In this document: positions 15,123 through 23,188 of the stretch, piece after piece
Position numbering within the stretch: the stretch's first letter is position 1
Layout: each line of letters begins with the position of its first letter
Source: JAZLJD01 sp045617725
GTDB lineage: Bacteria > Bacillota > Clostridia > Lachnospirales > Lachnospiraceae
Assembly: GCA_045617725.1 (NCBI GenBank)
Contig: JAZLJD010000062.1
Coordinates: 1 to 59,483 of the forward strand
Direction of reading: 5' to 3'
DNA: 59,483 nucleotides
The notes under the pieces: generated by a model
The model's database searches: none
The model's input: only the letters and a program-made list of their open reading frames with translations
Told to the model about the DNA's origin: nothing
Position numbers and translations under genes: made by a program

Positions 15123-18100
15123 ATGAGAGGAAAAACAAACTTGAAAAGACGATGGCTCAGCATAATGTTGTGTATCGTCTTAGTGGGAGCTTTGCTCCCG
15201 GCGGAGCCCGCTTATGCCGATTATGAGGACGGCGTGGAGTGTGAATTCTGCGGAACTTACATTTGGGATGACTGGAAATGTGATGGTGGCGATCATTGTG
15301 CGTTAGGGTATGGCTGTGGTGATGAGCATCACTGTGCCTCATGCGATACATGCGATGAAGGCGATAATTTATGTGATGAGTGCGATCACACTTGCATAGA
15401 TTGCCTGAAGGAGATGGATTTGCACTGCCAGGATTGCGGTGCTCATTTGGAAGAAGGAAATCATTGCACAGGCTGCTATAAGTGTTTCGAGTGTACCGAT
15501 AAATGCTTGAATGATTGTGATACCTTATGTCTGACCTGCCATCTTGAGAATGAGCAGGCTTGTGAAAACTGCGGAGCCTGCTTTATTGATGGTAACTATC
15601 AACCTTGTCAGAGTTGTCATGAAAAGTGTGCCAATTGTGCCGATGAGTGGTGCGAAGAATGTGCGATGTGCGTGGAATGTGCCATAGAAACCAGTAACCA
15701 CTGCCCCGAATGCGGAGGCTGCTTTCAGGATCTGGGGTCGCCGGCCTGCTCGGTATGCGGTTTGTGTGAAAACTGTGCAGGGGACATCTGCGAAGAATGT
15801 GAGATGTGTGTGGACTGTGCCATAGAGCAACATCTGCATTGCGTAGAATGCGAGGAGCATTTTGACGGTTATTTCTGCCAGCTTTGTTATAAGTGTTTGG
15901 TATGTGGCGGAATATGTGCCGATGACTGCGAAGATATATGTGCTGAGTGTCATTTGGAAAATGATCTCGAATGTGAGCAATGCGGCGCCTGCTTTATCGA
16001 AGATAAACACATTCGTTGCCAGAATTGTTTGGATGTATGTGAAGTCTGTGCGGAAGACTGGTGTGAGGATTGCCATATGTGCGGCGAATGTGCCATGGAT
16101 ACCGGCAATCATTGCCAGCTTTGCGGAAAATGTCTGGTAGGCGGCAGTGCCGGAACGGATTTCTGCGGGGCATGCTTTACCTGTAGCGATTGTGCAACGA
16201 TTTGTGCAGAAGGAGACGGATGTTCCATGTGTGCGGTAGTCTGCGAGAACTGCGGCTTCTGCGAAAATTGTTCGATTGTCTGCCCCAACGGTGACCACTG
16301 TGAAAATTGCGGATTCGTTTGTGAAAACTGCGGTTATTGCGACGACTGCGCGATTCTCTGCGAGGCGAACCATGACGGCTGCAGTGAGTGCTCCATAATC
16401 TGCGAAAATTGTACCCTTTGTGAAAATTGTACCACGATTTGTCCGAACGGAGACGGCTGCGCCGAATGTGCTACTCTTTGTGAAACCTGCGATTACTGTG
16501 AGAACTGCGCTGATATCTGTGTGGACGGAGACCATTGCAGCGAATGCGGTAATATCTGCGAGAATTGCGGATATTGTGACAGCTGTGCAACGGTCTGTGT
16601 GAACGGGGATTATTGCAGCGAGTGTGCTTTGATTTGTGAGGATTGCGGATTCTGCGCGGAGTGCGCCGATGTCTGCCCGAACGGAGATCACTGCAGTGAA
16701 TGCAGTATGATCTGCGAGAACTGTGGTTATTGTGAGAATTGCGCGGATATCTGCTTAAACGGGGATGCCTGCAGTGAATGCTCCAATATATGCAGCTATT
16801 GTGAGCTGTGTGAAGACTGCTGTATTGCTCTGGCCGAGGAATATGGCTGTGAACACGGAATCTGTATATATGATCCGGATTTTGAAGACCATTGGGCTTC
16901 GGAACATGAAGAGCAGAATCATATCTGCATCGCCGACCATGATTATGAACAGACGGATGAGGAAGGACACCGTTCCATCTGTGCCATCTGTGGCGAAATC
17001 ATGGAGGACAGCTACGAAGACCATTCCTTCGGCGAGTGGACAGGCGATATCAGAATTTGTGAAGATTGTGGATATGAACAGTCCTGCGACTGGCATACAC
17101 ATACAAAAGGGGATTGTGTAAGTTTAGATAACGGAAAGCATTCTGTAGTTTGTACAGTATGTGATTATCCGATGGAACCGGAAGATTGTACCATTTCAAG
17201 TATCTGGGTGGATAACGGACACGGATACCATGAAAAACTCTGCACGGAGTGCGGTTATGTAATGGATACGGAAGATCATTATGATGCAGATGCGGATGGC
17301 ATCTGTGATATCTGTACACATACGCATAGTTATGTATATAGAGCATTACCTCCGGAGCCGAATCGCCCCGCAAGACATGAGGGTGTGTGTGCCTGCGGAG
17401 CAAGAGTGGAAGGCAAATGCAATCGTCACATGGGCCCGATTTACAGTCTCGGTGTTCAGCACTGCGTAGAATGTGAGTTGTGTGGCCGGGTAGCGGACTC
17501 CAAATACCATATCGACGATGACGGGGACCTCTGCTGCGATGTCTGCCCTCAGGATTTGGACGGAATCTACACGATGACGGAAGGTGCAGGACGCTATTGG
17601 GATAAAACCAGTACGAGTAGCGTTCGTTTCGCCAGCGATGCACCCTTAAAGTATTTTGATAAACTTGTTGTTGACGGTGAAGAAGTTGCGGATACGTATT
17701 ACGAAACGAAATACGGCCCTACCGCAGTAGTCATCAAACCTGCTTTCATGAGTACACTTTCTGTCGGAGCACATGACATGACAATCGTTTCCACAAACGG
17801 TACGGCAAAGGGAACCTTCACAGTCACCGATGGTTGTCCTTTGGGCCATAGCGGCGGTACCGCTACCTGCTGTGAGCTTGCCGTATGCGTGCATTGCGGA
17901 CAGCCTTACGGCAGCTTGGCAGATCATGTTTACAAAACAACTTATGAGTACGACGATACGATGCATTACCGTGAGTGCCTTACCTGCGGTGCCGCTCACA
18001 TCGATGAGGGACTCCATACCATCGAGAACGGCCGGTGCACCGTGTGCAATTATAAAAACAACTATACGGTAACCTTTGTCATGAACGGATATGGCACGGC

Positions 18101-18974
18101 ACCTGCCGAACAGACCGTAATTGCAGGTTCCAGGGCTGAAAAACCCGAGGATCCGACGGCGATGGAATACGGCAAAGAATTCGTCGGCTGGTTCAAGGAT
18201 GCTGACGGTCTTTACAGATTTAACTTTAGCAATGCAATTACTGCAGATACCACGATTTATGCGGTATGGTGTGACTGTACGCATAAAAACATCGAGAAGC
18301 GGGGTGCCAAGCTGCCGACCTGCGAAACGGAAGGCTACACCGGCGATTTCTACTGCCTTGCTTGCGGCGAAAAGGTCGGCGACGGTTCTGTGATTTTGGC
18401 CATTGGGCACAACTATGAGAATAACACCTGTATCCATTGCGGAGACAGCCTTGATCCCATTGTGGGTACCGGGAATTCGGGGTCTGCGGATTCTCCTTCC
18501 GGAATAATCCCCGAGAAACCCGTTGCTTCAGAGCAGCCGGCAATTTCGGAACCGGCTGTGGGCAGCGTGACCTTCACATCGGAGGCACCTGTGACCACCG
18601 GTTCCGAGCCTGCTTCTACTTCTTCGGAGAGCGGCAATGTGAGCAATGCTGAAACGGCCGCAGAGACCGGAAATGCTACAGAGAACGGAACTGCAAGTGA
18701 TGTTCAAATTGTGCAGGATACGGTTCCTTCAGTGGGAGCCACCGCTTTGCCGAATGACAACAGCGTAGCCGCTTCCACCACGATGCATTCCAAGGATACC
18801 GAGGACCTTGACAGCTCCGGCGTCGCCAAGTCGAATCTTGCGATCGAAGTGCTTCCGGACACTCCGGAAAAATCCATAAACAATGTGCTGCTCTGGTCCA
18901 TCCTCTCCGTTGTAGGCATCGGTGGCGTTGCAGGAGTCGGCATCAGCCTCATAAAGAAAAAGCATAAGGAATAG
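15123..18974 (+). CDS. Giant cysteine-rich repeat surface protein
   Basis: A 1283-residue secreted, membrane-anchored protein. It has a signal peptide (residues 1-~32, ending PAYA), then ~550 residues of dense CxxC motifs. The second part of these is eight 26-27-residue tandem units at residues ~348-556. A longer, less dense Cys/His region runs to ~970 with CxxC finger-like pairs. Next come one InlB/Listeria-Bacteroides-type repeat (~980-1050: VTFVMNGYG...EFVGWF...TIYAVW), a Ser/Thr-rich stalk and a C-terminal membrane segment (~1256-1277) with a KKKHKE tail. There is no LPXTG motif. The paired cysteines suggest metal binding or a disulfide ladder. ATG 15123 is chosen for GGAAGGGGAAACGAG upstream and for the signal peptide. 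The function is unknown. Confidence 0.85.
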   Translation: MRGKTNLKRRWLSIMLCIVLVGALLPAEPAYADYEDGVECEFCGTYIWDDWKCDGGDHCALGYGCGDEHHCASCDTCDEGDNLCDECDHTCIDCLKEMDLHCQDCGAHLEEGNHCTGCYKCFECTDKCLNDCDTLCLTCHLENEQACENCGACFIDGNYQPCQSCHEKCANCADEWCEECAMCVECAIETSNHCPECGGCFQDLGSPACSVCGLCENCAGDICEECEMCVDCAIEQHLHCVECEEHFDGYFCQLCYKCLVCGGICADDCEDICAECHLENDLECEQCGACFIEDKHIRCQNCLDVCEVCAEDWCEDCHMCGECAMDTGNHCQLCGKCLVGGSAGTDFCGACFTCSDCATICAEGDGCSMCAVVCENCGFCENCSIVCPNGDHCENCGFVCENCGYCDDCAILCEANHDGCSECSIICENCTLCENCTTICPNGDGCAECATLCETCDYCENCADICVDGDHCSECGNICENCGYCDSCATVCVNGDYCSECALICEDCGFCAECADVCPNGDHCSECSMICENCGYCENCADICLNGDACSECSNICSYCELCEDCCIALAEEYGCEHGICIYDPDFEDHWASEHEEQNHICIADHDYEQTDEEGHRSICAICGEIMEDSYEDHSFGEWTGDIRICEDCGYEQSCDWHTHTKGDCVSLDNGKHSVVCTVCDYPMEPEDCTISSIWVDNGHGYHEKLCTECGYVMDTEDHYDADADGICDICTHTHSYVYRALPPEPNRPARHEGVCACGARVEGKCNRHMGPIYSLGVQHCVECELCGRVADSKYHIDDDGDLCCDVCPQDLDGIYTMTEGAGRYWDKTSTSSVRFASDAPLKYFDKLVVDGEEVADTYYETKYGPTAVVIKPAFMSTLSVGAHDMTIVSTNGTAKGTFTVTDGCPLGHSGGTATCCELAVCVHCGQPYGSLADHVYKTTYEYDDTMHYRECLTCGAAHIDEGLHTIENGRCTVCNYKNNYTVTFVMNGYGTAPAEQTVIAGSRAEKPEDPTAMEYGKEFVGWFKDADGLYRFNFSNAITADTTIYAVWCDCTHKNIEKRGAKLPTCETEGYTGDFYCLACGEKVGDGSVILAIGHNYENNTCIHCGDSLDPIVGTGNSGSADSPSGIIPEKPVASEQPAISEPAVGSVTFTSEAPVTTGSEPASTSSESGNVSNAETAAETGNATENGTASDVQIVQDTVPSVGATALPNDNSVAASTTMHSKDTEDLDSSGVAKSNLAIEVLPDTPEKSINNVLLWSILSVVGIGGVAGVGISLIKKKHKE
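16164..16790 (+). repeat. Eight tandem 78-bp units encoding a 7-Cys repeat
   Basis: Unit starts fall at 16164, 16242, 16320, 16401, 16479, 16557, 16635 and 16713; all are 78 bp except the third (81 bp). Each unit encodes C-x2-C-x2-C-x2-C-x3-C-x5-C-x2-C-x3, with the typical text CENCGYCENCADICxNGD and then HCSEC. The third unit has one extra residue in the x5 spacing. A partial ninth unit (CSYCELCEDCC) follows. Confidence 0.93.
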
Positions 18975-18997
18975 TTTTTTTCCTCCAATGTAGAAGA

Positions 18998-19034
18998 CGG
19001 CACAACCGGTTGCGAGATCGGCTGTGCCGCTTTT
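18998..19034 (+). terminator. Rho-independent terminator after cysteine-rich gene
   Basis: CGGCACAACCG (18998-19008) pairs with CGGCTGTGCCG (19019-19029) with one mismatch, and CTTTTAATTT follows. It lies 24 bp after the stop codon and would separate this transcript from the DUF4230 gene. Confidence 0.75.
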
Positions 19035-19114
19035 AATTTGAAGTTAATGTGGCCCTGCTATTATAAAATTGTGGAATTGGGTCGAAATAATGAGCAAAGA
19101 GGAGGACGACGATT

Positions 19115-19795
19115 ATGTTAAAGAAAGCCAAAACCATCATCCTGTCTGTATTTATTGCGGTCGCAGTGATTGCATCCGTAGTTTTGATTTGCGTATATGC
19201 CGGCGGTCGCGACGAGCGTGGCGTGCGTTTGCACAGAAACAACAAAGATACCGAAAGCAACAAGCTTTTTGACGCGGATAATTCCTTCTGGGTAAAGGAA
19301 AAAGTAAACATCGACGTGGAGACGATTCAGGACGGCCTTCGGGACATGGGCGTTTTAGTGACGCAGGAATACGATTTCACCCAGGCCGAAACCTACGAGA
19401 AGACCACAACGATTTTGGGAATTCCTTCCACGGCCCGCATCATGTATTCCTATGACGGTGTCGTTTATGCCGGCATCGACTGCAACGATATTGCGGTGGC
19501 CAAAAACGATGACAAAAAGGAAGTCACCGTGACGCTTCCTAAGTCGACCATCACAAGTGTAGAGATTGATTATGACAGCTTCCAGGAATACGAGGAGAAA
19601 CAGGGCTTATGGAGCAAAATCAAGCTCGAAGATGTGAACAAGTCTATGGTTGAATTCCAAAACACGGCCAAGTCAAAAGCAGTCAGCAAGGGTGTTTTGG
19701 GAAAAGCCGACAGCAATGCGGAACTCATTATTGAGCGATTTGTAAAAGCACTTGTTGACCTTGATGATTACAAGCTTACATTTATTCATGCATAA
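19115..19795 (+). CDS. DUF4230 membrane-anchored protein
   Basis: A 226-residue protein with one N-terminal membrane segment (residues ~5-28) and an extracellular DUF4230 domain. Diagnostic parts are the opening ETIQDGLRDMGVLVTQEYDFTQ, then GIPSTARIMYSYDGVVYAGIDCNDI and VTVTLPKSTITSVEIDYDSFQEY. DUF4230 has no assigned biochemical role. The start is supported by GAGGAGGACGACG upstream. The following membrane protein begins 15 nt later, so the two form an operon. A weak promoter (TTGAAG, 17 bp, TTATAA at 19038-19066) lies upstream. Confidence 0.82.
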   Translation: MLKKAKTIILSVFIAVAVIASVVLICVYAGGRDERGVRLHRNNKDTESNKLFDADNSFWVKEKVNIDVETIQDGLRDMGVLVTQEYDFTQAETYEKTTTILGIPSTARIMYSYDGVVYAGIDCNDIAVAKNDDKKEVTVTLPKSTITSVEIDYDSFQEYEEKQGLWSKIKLEDVNKSMVEFQNTAKSKAVSKGVLGKADSNAELIIERFVKALVDLDDYKLTFIHA

Positions 19796-19810
19796 AGGAG
19801 TCTCACAATT

Positions 19811-20611
19811 ATGAAAATTTTGACGAAAATAGCAATCATTGCAGCTCTTGTGCTTGTATCCGTTTTGTCTATCACGGTTGTCGGACCCTGGTATTCGAAT
19901 GCGGAGACGCATGAAACCAGCATTGAGCAGATTGACTCCGAAATATCCAAGGTTATGGCCCTTACGGCCGGCGCCGCAGGCGCCTCGGCCGTTATTTCGC
20001 TACTCCCGGACGACAGCTGTACGCCCATCGCCGACCAGCTGGCCGATTTCTCGAAGTACTTCCTGATTGTGCTGTGTGCCCTGTATCTTGAGAAGTACAT
20101 GATTACGATTTTGGGCTTTGCCATCTTTACCTTTATCATTCCCATCGCCTGTGGCTCCCTGGCTGTCTACACGGTACGGAAGCGGGATTGCTATAAGAAA
20201 TTCGCTGCCCGCTTACTTGTTGGCGCCCTGGCTATCGTGCTGCTGATTCCCGTCAGCACCGCCGTATCCGGCCTGATTCAGAATACCTACGACAATTCCA
20301 TCGATGAAACGATTGCGGAGGCTGAGCGGATTACCGTCTCCGGCTCCAATACGGACGCCGATTGGTTTGAGCGATTCTCGCAGTGGATTTCCAACGCGGC
20401 CGTCAGCGTTTCCGACTATGTTACCGGCCTGCTTTCGCGCTTCATCGAGTCCCTTGCCGTCATGCTGGTTACCTCGTGCCTCATCCCCATCCTGGTCGTG
20501 GTCGCCTTCGTCTGGCTCCTCAAGACCCTCTTCAGCGTGCAGATCCCGACTCCGCCCGTCGTGAAGGAAAAACTAATAGGGACGGGGGTTTCTGACACAT
20601 TAAAGCAGTAA
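19811..20611 (+). CDS. Unrecognised four-to-five-segment membrane protein
   Basis: A 266-residue protein I do not recognise. There is a signal-anchor-like first segment (~5-25), a short extracellular region, two or three hydrophobic segments between ~80 and 165, an extracellular helix-rich part (NTYDNSIDETIAEAERITV) and a last segment at ~222-245. Operon position suggests it works with the DUF4230 protein. The last 12 residues (LIGTGVSDTLKQ) and the stop are encoded by repeat A, so the original C-terminus probably ended near VVKEK. The same tail appears on the SbcC and nitroreductase-like proteins. Confidence 0.7.
   Translation: MKILTKIAIIAALVLVSVLSITVVGPWYSNAETHETSIEQIDSEISKVMALTAGAAGASAVISLLPDDSCTPIADQLADFSKYFLIVLCALYLEKYMITILGFAIFTFIIPIACGSLAVYTVRKRDCYKKFAARLLVGALAIVLLIPVSTAVSGLIQNTYDNSIDETIAEAERITVSGSNTDADWFERFSQWISNAAVSVSDYVTGLLSRFIESLAVMLVTSCLIPILVVVAFVWLLKTLFSVQIPTPPVVKEKLIGTGVSDTLKQ
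20579..20605 (+). repeat. Repeat A inside the 3' end of a gene
   Basis: GGGACGGGGGTTTCTGACACATTAAAG is read in frame as GTGVSDTLK, and the stop codon follows three bases after the unit. It has no directly adjacent inverted partner; the nearest inverted A is at the right arm of the hairpin at 21023-21119. Confidence 0.85.
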
Positions 20612-20623
20612 AGTGAACGCCTT

Positions 20624-20680
20624 GGGGACGGGTCCTTTTTGCACAAGGATGTGTACTTCTGCACACAGCAAGGGGCGTCC
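20624..20680 (+). repeat. Repeat-B variant (GCACAAGG type)
   Basis: GGGGACGGGTCCTTTTTGCAC, then AAGGATGTGTACTTCTGCACA, is the same variant as after 1910, where TTTGCACAAGG replaces TTTGTCACGAGG. It ends with AAGGGGCGTCC, which resembles a short inverted end. Confidence 0.75.
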
Positions 20681-20710
20681 ATTCTAAAATTAATTATGGC
20701 TTACATAATG

Positions 20711-20941
20711 TTCGGCGACATCGAGAATCGCATCCTGCGCATTTCTCGATGTCGCCGAAAGCATCTACAGTGGCTTCTGACATCGAGTCTTCTAAATGGG
20801 TCCTGCCCCGATGTCAAAAACGCCGCAATTACAGGGTTCATTTCATCGGGGCAGGGGCTATTCATGATACCCGATGCCGGGAGGTTTAAAAAAATGCCCT
20901 CGGAGACATCGGGAAATACGAAGGAAGCAGGAATCGATGTC
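20711..20941. repeat. Four-unit array of CATCG-N23-CGATG with 62-63 bp period
   Basis: CATCG begins at 20719, 20781, 20844 and 20907, and CGATG at 20747, 20809, 20872 and 20935. The offset is always exactly 28 bp, and the unit period is 62, 63 and 63 bp. Three units extend to GACATCG/CGATGTC and one to CATCGGG/CCCGATG. The first unit is a perfect 17-bp hairpin (TTCGGCGACATCGAGAA at 20711-20727 with its complement at 20743-20759). The rest of each unit is not conserved. The period is six turns of B-DNA, so the pairs face the same side of the helix. Two GGCGCGCC sites (20964, 21007) and two CCACAGYAAAC copies follow. Confidence 0.7.
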
Positions 20942-21022
20942 TGCTTGAAGTTATGTAAACCGCGGCGCGCCACAGTAAACCACAGGATGCCACAGCAAAC
21001 GAGAGGGGCGCGCCAGCGCAAT

Positions 21023-21119
21023 GGGGACGGGGGTTTTTGATACATTAAAGTGGAAAAGCAGCCCCGGCCTGCAGGCCGGGGACGCTTTTCCACTTTAATG
21101 TGCCAAAAACCCCCGTCCC
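21023..21119. repeat. A-A' inverted pair with perfect 20-bp central palindrome
   Basis: Repeat A (21023-21058) faces its inverted copy (21084-21119) around the palindrome CCCCGGCCTGCAGGCCGGGG (21062-21081). The stem of ~36 bp has only a few mismatches. This is the minimal A-A' form of the family. Its right edge abuts the -35 box of the aromatic operon promoter. Confidence 0.92.
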
Positions 21120-21121
21120 TA

Positions 21122-21150
21122 TTGACACCAGGGCGTGATAATGCTATCTT
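21122..21150 (+). promoter_or_regulatory. Promoter of the aromatic amino-acid operon
   Basis: TTGACA (21122-21127), a 17-bp spacer and TATCTT (21145-21150) fit a sigma-A promoter and place the transcript start just before the leader peptide gene. The -35 box starts two bases after the A-A' hairpin. Confidence 0.7.
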
Positions 21151-21178
21151 CATAGAAGAATTTAGTGAGGACAAACTC

Positions 21179-21259
21179 ATGGTGACGAAATCTATGCTTA
21201 CAAATGCATATTACTACTATTATTATTTTACTGAGGAATTCGGTAAAGTTAATTTGTAA
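21179..21259 (+). CDS. Tyrosine-rich leader peptide of the aromatic operon
   Basis: A 26-residue open frame, MVTKSMLTNA then six Tyr codons and one Phe codon, then TEEFGKVNL. GTGAGGA lies about 8 bp upstream of the ATG; a second in-frame ATG is at 21194. Six consecutive tyrosine codons in a tiny frame between a promoter and a terminator, directly upstream of DAHP synthase and tyrA, is the pattern of ribosome-mediated attenuation, as in the his, trp and phe leaders of enterobacteria. Low charged tRNA-Tyr would stall the ribosome in the run. Confidence 0.82.
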   Translation: MVTKSMLTNAYYYYYYFTEEFGKVNL

Positions 21260-21315
21260 TGCATTGAAGCAGGAATCATTTGGGTGCAATTTAGAGATGC
21301 GATACAGATTAACTT
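21246..21315 (+). promoter_or_regulatory. Predicted antiterminator of the aromatic leader
   Basis: AAGTTAATTTGTA (21246-21258), at the end of the leader frame, pairs with TACAGATTAACTT (21303-21315) over 13 bp with one G-U pair. The second strand is the loop plus the last three bases of the terminator's left arm, so the two structures exclude each other. A ribosome stalled on the Tyr codons (21209-21226) leaves the first strand free, whereas one that reaches the stop codon covers it. This is the logic expected of an attenuator. The pairing is seen in the sequence; the mechanism is inferred. Confidence 0.65.
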
Positions 21316-21334
21316 GTGTCACATCTCTTTTTTA
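21293..21334 (+). terminator. Attenuator terminator before DAHP synthase
   Basis: AGAGATGCGATAC (21293-21305) pairs with GTGTCACATCTCT (21316-21328), with two mismatches and a 10-base loop. A run of seven T follows. It lies between the tyrosine-rich leader and the DAHP synthase gene, so it would stop transcription when tyrosine is plentiful. Confidence 0.82.
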
Positions 21335-21358
21335 TTCTTATTCAAAGGAGCGATAGTT

Positions 21359-22363
21359 ATGATTATTGTATTGAAGGAACATGTAGAAGATGCCAAAAGA
21401 GACCAGCTGATTGACTGGCTGAAGCAGAAGGGATTGGATGTGCACATTTCCGTAGGAAAGTACCAGACGGTGCTGGGCCTTATTGGCGATACAGCCAGCA
21501 TTGACGTGGATTTGATTGACAGCCTGGACATCGTGGATTCCGTGAAGAAGGTTTCCGAAACGTTCAAATGCTGCAACCGTAAGTTCCATCCGGAGGACAC
21601 GGTGGTTACGGTCGGAGATGTCAAGATAGGCGGCGGAAACTTCTGCATGATTGCAGGCCCCTGCTCGGTAGAGTCGGAGGAGCAGATTGTGGGCGTTGCC
21701 AAAGAGGTACAGAAGGCGGGCGCGAATATGCTGCGTGGCGGTGCATTTAAGCCCAGAACTTCCCCGTACGATTTCCAGGGACTGAAGGCAACCGGTCTCG
21801 AGCTACTCAAGATTGCGAGACAGGAAACGGGCCTTCCCATTGTGACCGAAATTATGAGTGTATCGGATTTGCCGTTGTTCGAGGATATCGATGTCCTGCA
21901 GGTAGGCGCCAGAAACATGCAGAACTTCGATCTTTTGAAAGAATTGGGTTCCTTTGGCAAGCCGATTCTGTTAAAGAGAGGCCTTGCCAACACCCTGAAG
22001 GAGCTTTTAATGAGCGCCGAGTACATCATGGCCAGCGGCAACGAGCAGGTTATCCTCTGCGAAAGAGGAATCCGCACCTACAGCGATTACCTTCGCAACA
22101 CGCTGGACCTGGCAGCCGTTCCCATGCTGCATGAGCTTTCCCATCTGCCGGTAATCGTGGATCCCAGCCATGCAACCGGAATCTCACGCATTGTGCCGCC
22201 CATGGCACTCGCCGCAACGGCCTGCGGAAGCGACGGACTCATCATTGAGGTACACAACGACCCGAAACACGCGCTTTGCGACGGCGCCCAGTCCCTTACG
22301 CCGGAGGAATATTCCTCTTTGGCACAGAAGGTTCGTGCAATCAGAGAGGTGACGGTATGTTAG
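21359..22363 (+). CDS. aroF: DAHP synthase, type I-beta with N-terminal regulatory domain
   Basis: Catalyses the first shikimate-pathway step, condensing phosphoenolpyruvate and erythrose 4-phosphate. The ~70-residue N-terminal ferredoxin-like domain is the kind that gives tyrosine/phenylalanine feedback inhibition in the Thermotoga enzyme. The barrel follows with IAGPCSVES, GGAFKPRTSPYDFQG, QVGARNMQNFDLL, LLKRG and VDPSHATG. The total of 334 residues is normal for this class. AAAGGAG at 21344 fixes the start. As first gene of the operon it sits just behind the attenuator, so both its amount and probably its activity respond to tyrosine. It overlaps tyrA by 7 nt. Confidence 0.96.
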   Translation: MIIVLKEHVEDAKRDQLIDWLKQKGLDVHISVGKYQTVLGLIGDTASIDVDLIDSLDIVDSVKKVSETFKCCNRKFHPEDTVVTVGDVKIGGGNFCMIAGPCSVESEEQIVGVAKEVQKAGANMLRGGAFKPRTSPYDFQGLKATGLELLKIARQETGLPIVTEIMSVSDLPLFEDIDVLQVGARNMQNFDLLKELGSFGKPILLKRGLANTLKELLMSAEYIMASGNEQVILCERGIRTYSDYLRNTLDLAAVPMLHELSHLPVIVDPSHATGISRIVPPMALAATACGSDGLIIEVHNDPKHALCDGAQSLTPEEYSSLAQKVRAIREVTVC

Positions 22364-23187
22364 TCGGAATTGTAGGACTTGGATTGATTGGCGGTTCTTT
22401 CGCCAAGGCATATACGAAGGCGGGCCACCAGGTGCTCGCCCGCGACATCGACGACTCGGTTCTGAAGTTCGCGGAGATGTCGGACATTATTGAGGGGGAA
22501 CTCACGACGGAGAAGCTTTCGGAGTGCGACCTGATTCTTATCTGCACCTATGCGGGCGCGGCGATTTCGTTCCTTCGCGAGAACGGCGAGTACATCGGCA
22601 GCAAGCCGGTGGTCATCGATTGCTGCGGTATCAAGCGTGTGGTTGTGGATGAGGGTATGGCTATCGCCAAAAAGTACGGCTTCACCTACGCAGGCGGTCA
22701 TCCCATGGCAGGTACCCAGTTCTCGGGCATTAAGTACTCGAAGACGGACATGTATGTGGGTGCTCCGATGGTCATTGTGCCGCCGAATTACAATGACATT
22801 ACCCTTTTAGACCGCATCAAGAAGATGCTGCTTCCCGTAGGATTTGCGTCCATTACGGTGACGAGTGCCGAAAAGCATGACGAGATGATTGCATATACTT
22901 CGCAACTCGCACATATCGTATCGAATGCGTATATCAAGAGCCCGACGGTTCGCGAGCATAACGGCATGTCGGCAGGCAGCTACAAGGATATGACCCGCGT
23001 GGCATGGCTGAGCCCGGAGATGTGGACGGAGCTGTGCATGGACAACCGGGACAATCTGTTAAAAGAAATCGATATATTGTTTGAAAATTTGGAGAAATAC
23101 AGGGTTGCCCTTCAGAATGAGGACGCCGAGGAACTGAAGCGCCTGTTCCTTGAGGGCAAGAAACTGAAAGAGGAGGTAGACGGCTAG
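22357..23187 (+). CDS. tyrA: Prephenate dehydrogenase
   Basis: Converts prephenate to 4-hydroxyphenylpyruvate, the tyrosine branch. The N-terminal Rossmann motif is GLGLIGGS; the substrate-site block is GGHPMAGTQFSGI, and HIVSNAY lies in the helical C-terminal half. At 276 residues it lacks the ACT domain seen in some Firmicutes enzymes. It overlaps aroF, and its stop is one base before aroB. Its presence fits the tyrosine-rich leader. No prephenate dehydratase for the phenylalanine branch lies in the cluster. An arogenate-type specificity cannot be excluded. Confidence 0.93.
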   Translation: MLVGIVGLGLIGGSFAKAYTKAGHQVLARDIDDSVLKFAEMSDIIEGELTTEKLSECDLILICTYAGAAISFLRENGEYIGSKPVVIDCCGIKRVVVDEGMAIAKKYGFTYAGGHPMAGTQFSGIKYSKTDMYVGAPMVIVPPNYNDITLLDRIKKMLLPVGFASITVTSAEKHDEMIAYTSQLAHIVSNAYIKSPTVREHNGMSAGSYKDMTRVAWLSPEMWTELCMDNRDNLLKEIDILFENLEKYRVALQNEDAEELKRLFLEGKKLKEEVDG

Positions 23188-23188
23188 C

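Noticed and set aside
15525..16691. Long reverse-strand open frame across the cysteine-rich gene
   Set aside because: It is the antisense of a TGT/TGC-rich repeat gene, which naturally lacks stop codons on the other strand; it has no ribosome site and no recognisable domain.
21179..21334. T-box riboswitch for the aromatic operon
   Set aside because: No T-box sequence (TGGNACCGCG-like) or specifier-loop architecture is visible, and the Tyr-codon peptide explains the terminator better.
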